Source: Tolypeutes matacus
Taxonomy: Eukaryota > Chordata > Mammalia > Cingulata > Chlamyphoridae
Assembly (NCBI GenBank): GCA_026826555.1
Contig: JAKSZT010053764.1
Location: 39,710,523 to 39,774,522, forward strand
Direction: 5' to 3'
Length of the DNA: 64,000 bases
Shown: positions 60,043 to 64,000 of the stretch, one piece after another
How positions within the stretch are numbered: position 1 is the first letter of the stretch
How the letters are laid out: each line of letters opens with the position of its first letter
Notes under the pieces: model-generated
Told to the model about the DNA's origin: nothing
Database searches by the model: none
What the model saw: only the letters and a program-made list of their open reading frames with translations
Program-made: the position numbers and the translations under genes

Positions 60043-61110
60043 GTATATGTTTTTTCCCTTTCCTTTGGTGTAGAGTTTTGGTATTTTTCTAAATATCACA
60101 TTAACTTTAGCTAATTGCAAATAGCTAGTATAGATAGGACCACATACCTCCCTTCTACATGTTGTGTCTTTTTTTGTAATGAATTTGAAGAATGCTAGAA
60201 GAGTTTTTGGTAAATTACTTAATGTCATTTTTAAGTATTGGAAATTTAACTTTCTTAATTCTTAACTTTTTGACAGTATTTTAGGATTTTATTATGCTAT
60301 TTTAAGATGAGTGTTTTTCCCCCACTAGATCTTTAAGTTTCTCATATATAGAAACTAACTTCCTCATCTTTGTATTTTTAATACCTAATAGTGTCTAGAA
60401 TACAGTGGGTGAGCTCAGTAAATGTTGATATCCCGTATCTGGTGAAAGCAGAGATTTAGCCTCCTTTATGACATCCTTTGGCCATATGACCCTAATGATT
60501 TGGTTCTCATATAGAGATTAAGAAAGGAAATGAGTTATATTTCTACTATTTTCTTACATTTGATTAATACAGTATGGTTGTGAAAGCAACTTTACGTTAA
60601 ATTATTCAGTGAGGCAGGCAATTCAGTGCACACAATGCCACCATGAGGGAGGGACATGTGGCTTAGAAGAATTAAGTAACTTTCTCTAATCTTACTTAAG
60701 GGCACATCACAAGTAAGTGGCAGCACCAGAACTAGAATCTCCCATATATTCTGCCAGATCTTCCTGTGGAAATGTCCTAGAATTTTGTCAAATGAAATAG
60801 CTTATATATTACTTTTGTACTAGCAAGATGATTTGCACCTTAGTGTAGAGCAGATTGGTATTTACCATGTGGCTTTACTTCTGTGATGCAATTTGTAATG
60901 GTAACTGATTTTTTAAGAGTGCACCAGGAATTTCAATTAATAGATCATTTTAATGGAAAGTAGAACTGTGTACTATATGCTTTTGCTTATATTATTTTAC
61001 TTTTTTGCTTTTGCTGTTTTCAGTGCCTGATTTTTTTGTTTTGTGACTTACCTCAAAATGTTATTATAGGAAAATAAATGCTAGAAACAGCTTTGTTACC
61101 AAAATTCTTA
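60043..61110. other. NAA35 intron 8 with MIR-like trace
   Basis: AATTAAGTAACTTTCTCTAA followed by CAAGTAAGTGGCAGCACCAG (about 60610-60745) resembles antisense MIR. Confidence 0.45.
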
Positions 61111-61124
61111 AAAATAAATTCTTG

Positions 61125-61303
61125 GGAAGCGGCTGTGGCTCAATCAGTAGAGCTTCCGTTTACCATATGGGAGGCCCTGGGTTCGGTTCCCGGGGCCTCC
61201 TGGTGAAGGCAAGCCCGCCCACATGGCGTGGTTAGCTGACCCGGCGAGCACAAGCAGCAAGGGGGGGATAAATGAATAAATAAATAAAATCTTTTAAAAA
61301 AAT
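61125..61303 (+). mobile_element. DAS-type SINE (long class)
   Basis: It has the same architecture as the copy at 6975 with few differences. TSD AAATAAATTCTTG is exact at 61112-61124 and 61304-61316. Confidence 0.93.
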
Positions 61304-61342
61304 AAATAAATTCTTGTGTGTCCTCAGTAAATTCATTTAGTG

Positions 61343-61687
61343 CAGGGGTTCTTAACCAGGGGTCCATGGATTTCAGGGGGGTCCGTGAGCTTGAATTGAA
61401 AAAAATCAACTTATCTTTATTTTCTCTGACCTCTAACTGAAATCTAGCATTTCCTTCACTTATGAATGTATGTAATAAATTACAGTAGTAGTCATTTCAT
61501 ATCACAGTACAGTTGTTACATGTCTCAGAAAATCACTTACGCTCATCCATACTTAGAAATTACAGTAGTTAGACCCGATGCTAGTTGAATGTCATAAAAC
61601 TATCTGCCGCCACATTCTGAGAAGGGGTCTGTGGTTTCACCTGACTGGCAAAGAGGCCCGTGGAACAAAAAAGACTAAGAACCCCTG
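61343..61687. mobile_element. hAT-type non-autonomous transposon with intact ends
   Basis: The 12-bp terminal inverted repeats are exact: CAGGGGTTCTTA (61343-61354) and TAAGAACCCCTG (61676-61687). They are flanked by the perfect 8-bp TSD ATTTAGTG (61335-61342, 61688-61695). The 8-bp TSD is typical of hAT transposase. The 345-bp interior has no ORF. Confidence 0.93.
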
Positions 61688-61771
61688 ATTTAGTGCTTTA
61701 GCTTGATTATTTATAATCTAATACTCCTATAGGTGTGTGCTTATTTTAATTCACCTTTTTTAAAATTTTAG

Positions 61772-61822
61772 AGTACTCGAAGTCGACAAGGAGAAGAAAG
61801 AGATCCAGAAGTTGAACTAGAA
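61772..61822 (+). CDS. NAA35: NAA35 coding exon 9, residues 210-226
   Basis: The acceptor is AATTTTAG|AGTACT and the donor GAA|GTAATT. It encodes STRSRQGEERDPEVELE, a short, charged, probably exposed loop. Phase 0 on both sides (51 nt), so skipping it would keep the reading frame. A hAT transposon ends 84 bp before the exon. Confidence 0.94.
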
Positions 61823-62430
61823 GTAATTGAACTTATTTTCTGGTAGATAATATCAGAGAAGTCTACCTCTTAATATTGTAGTTTTATGAACTGCGTTATA
61901 ATTTATGGAAACCCTTTTTAAGGTATTTCTTTGAAAATTGGACATTGCAAGGGATTTTATTTCCCTTGTATTTATTTTGAAAGAATGATAATGCACCTCT
62001 TTCAAATTCATGATTTCAAAGCTCTTTGGTATTTCTGTGAGGTAGGAAGAAAAAAATGATCAAAAGTTGAACCTTTGATGAGAGCCTAAATTTTCTGATT
62101 CTATTCATTGAGTTCCTTAACTGAACCTTTATTAATGCTAATCACTTTTTTGAGATAACAGTGTAGCTTTTGATAGAGGAAAAAAATCAGTCCTTTTGTT
62201 ACAGAAGGTGTGTTTTTTTTGTTGTTGTTGTTTTAATTTCTATTTTAGAAGAGCAGGCTTTGTTTTACTATGCTTTCTGCAGCTCATTTCAGACATTTAA
62301 GTTTATAAGTGAAGGTATTTGTAATGTAGTAAGATACTGGCTTTGAGATTGAGGAGTTAATATATTTTAAAATGAAATTCCTTTAATAGACTTTGCATTT
62401 TTTAACTTCTAGTCCTTTCCTGTTTTTTAG
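61823..62430. other. NAA35 intron 9, nothing named
   Basis: Includes a (TTG)n tract at 62217-62233. Confidence 0.4.
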
Positions 62431-62514
62431 CACCAGCAGTGTTTAGCAGTATTCAGCAGAGTGAAATTTACTCGAGTGTTACTGACAGTGCTTATAGCCT
62501 TTACTAAGAAAGAG
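62431..62514 (+). CDS. NAA35: NAA35 coding exon 10, residues 227-254
   Basis: The acceptor is TGTTTTTTAG|CACCAG and the donor GAG|GTAAGG. The 28 codons begin [20 protein letters not shown] and continue LIAFTKKE. Phase 0 on both sides. Confidence 0.95.
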
Positions 62515-63405
62515 GTAAGGGCATTTACTATAATCTGTCCACCTATGTTTTAGCAGTTTTTTTGGACCGAATGCCTTAATGAAGTAGTTCAGAAACGTCT
62601 CCATTGAAATGCCCCACTGGTAAGGATAGATATAGCCTTTAGCATTTGGTATATTTACACCATAGTATACCTGATGATTTTCTTGAAAAGTCCCTTGCAT
62701 TTTAAATTCTTCTCCATAACATGTCCATGTCTGTTATTGAATAAAGTAATTGCTGAATTTGCCTTTTAAACAGCTATAAAGCATTTTATCTGTATTTTGA
62801 AGTGTGGGTTGTCTTATTTTGTGAATTGAAAAGAGGCTAGTAAAAATGAGATTTTAGACAGGCCCATTCTTTCCTTCTTTAAAAAATAATTAATTGTTGG
62901 ATTTGTATACAACCAAAATCAAGTCCTGGTAGCAATGATTTGATTTATTATATATGTTTTCATTAAATCAAGTACAGACAAATTTGTGAATAGTTAATAA
63001 GTGAGTAGGAGATTCAACCTTTACCATTGCTCTAACTTCTGTAATTCTATTTTTTCCTGTCCTCCCCCTTTTTTTTTCCCCAACCTTACTGAATTGACAG
63101 AGTAGAAATATTGAAATTTTCCAGTTGCCTGCATTTCTCTTTTTAAAATATGAGATTAGCAAAATAAGCTAGTGATTCCTCCCCCCCCCCTTTTTTATGG
63201 CTCCTACAAGATACAGATGTGAGTAAAATATTAATTTCTATCCTAACAGGATGTGGGCATCCTATATTAAGTGAATAGTTTTTTGAAGACCAAATGTCGT
63301 TACAAAAAGCATTTAATTTCATTATTGTTTATAGGATTTTCCTATTTAATGTATATCTTTCAGTGAAAGAATATGTAAGAATGTTTTTGGTGATTTATTT
63401 GCTAG
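62515..63405. other. NAA35 intron 10, nothing named
   Basis: Includes pyrimidine homopolymers (C10 near 63181-63190). Minus-strand open frames here are not supported as genes. Confidence 0.4.
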
Positions 63406-63520
63406 ACCAGTGCTGTTGCAGAAGCTCAAAAATTGATGGTTCAAGCAGCAGATCTTCTTTCTGCCATTCATAATTCATTGCATCATGGCATCCAGGCCCA
63501 GAATGATACCACAAAAGGAG
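63406..63520 (+). CDS. NAA35: NAA35 coding exon 11, residues 255-292 (last exon in window)
   Basis: The acceptor is TTTGCTAG|ACCAGT and the donor GGAG|GTAATT. It encodes [20 protein letters not shown], then a His-rich segment, ending in NDTTKG plus the first base of the next codon (expected Asp). The remaining exons lie beyond position 64000, so the protein is cut by the window edge, not truncated biologically. Confidence 0.95.
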
Positions 63521-63769
63521 GTAATTGTCCATTTTGTTCCTATTCTTTTCTTTTTCCATCCAGACTATATAGTGCTTGGTTTGTTCTATTGAGTTCATTG
63601 AAGTCAGATTGGACCTAGGAATGTTTTACTCCATAGCCTTGTATAGAGGTTGTAGTCTCTTTTCTTTTTTTTTTTTTTTTTTCCCCTTTCTTTTTAAATT
63701 TATTTTAGACCAAAGACCTAGTACCATAGAACTTGGCCATTTCCTGTATCTTACTGATGGGGCTTAGAA

Positions 63770-64000
63770 TACTTACCCGGTCTGGTGATCCTGCTTTGAT
63801 ATCAGCAGTACGTTCTTTTTGCATCACCTTTCCCCTTTACTCCTTTATCTGAGAAATCATCACTTCCCTTACACAGCATTCCTGGATTCCACTGTCAAAC
63901 CTCGGTGTTGCCTCTGTGACTTCATTGCATCTCAGACATGTCTCTGTTATAACTTCTTGTTAGTACATTGTATTGTAATTGTTTACCTATTTGTCTTTCC
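63770..64000 (+). mobile_element. L2-like 3' region running off the window
   Basis: CTCAGACATGTCTCTG and TAGTACATTGTATTGTAATT TG-rich text recalls the L2 3' end. A poly-pyrimidine tract (63658-63705) precedes it after exon 11. Confidence 0.45.

Overview
The window is mammalian nuclear DNA, almost certainly from an armadillo (Xenarthra, Dasypodidae). It carries one spliced protein-coding gene with a CpG-island promoter, GT-AG introns, and L1, MIR, L2, MaLR and hAT-Charlie repeats. Ten-odd copies of a tRNA-derived SINE match the armadillo DAS family as I know it. I see no prokaryotic gene organisation, CRISPR array or functional RNA gene.

Layout. Positions 1-24,200 are repeat-rich and hold no protein-coding host gene that I can support. 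They contain a full-length LINE-1 with a target-site duplication (TSD) at 691-6915, a triple nest of repeats at 7.2-8.4 kb, and antisense HAL1/L1 remnants with an ERV-like LTR at 9.3-14.8 kb. Further in are an MLT1-type LTR at 16.0-16.4 kb, old L1 pieces, and a GC-rich degenerate tandem repeat at 21.2-21.8 kb. A CpG island at about 24.2-25.06 kb marks the promoter and non-coding first exon of NAA35.

From 25,438 to the right edge the plus strand encodes the first 292 codons of NAA35, the auxiliary/ribosome-anchoring subunit of the NatC N-terminal acetyltransferase. They lie in ten coding exons with intact phases and splice sites. The rest of the gene (a bit more than half of the protein) lies beyond the window. 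NAA35 works with the catalytic subunit NAA30 and with NAA38. Neither partner is encoded here.

The introns hold retrocopies of housekeeping transcripts: a COX6A1 processed pseudogene (35.5-36.06 kb, plus), an RPS12 processed pseudogene (44.2-44.7 kb, minus) and a 35-nt 5' fragment of U2 snRNA with its own TSD (41.37 kb). They also hold DAS SINEs, hAT elements with intact termini, antisense L1 and long microsatellites. TSDs with A-rich starts point to L1 machinery as the common engine for the L1, SINE and U2 insertions.

Nothing here looks like an undescribed gene system. The most interesting material is retrotransposon structure: two degenerate monomers in the L1 5' UTR, several structural classes of DAS SINE including one lacking its B box, a lineage-specific MaLR-like LTR family, and a CGCG inverted repeat in the promoter island.
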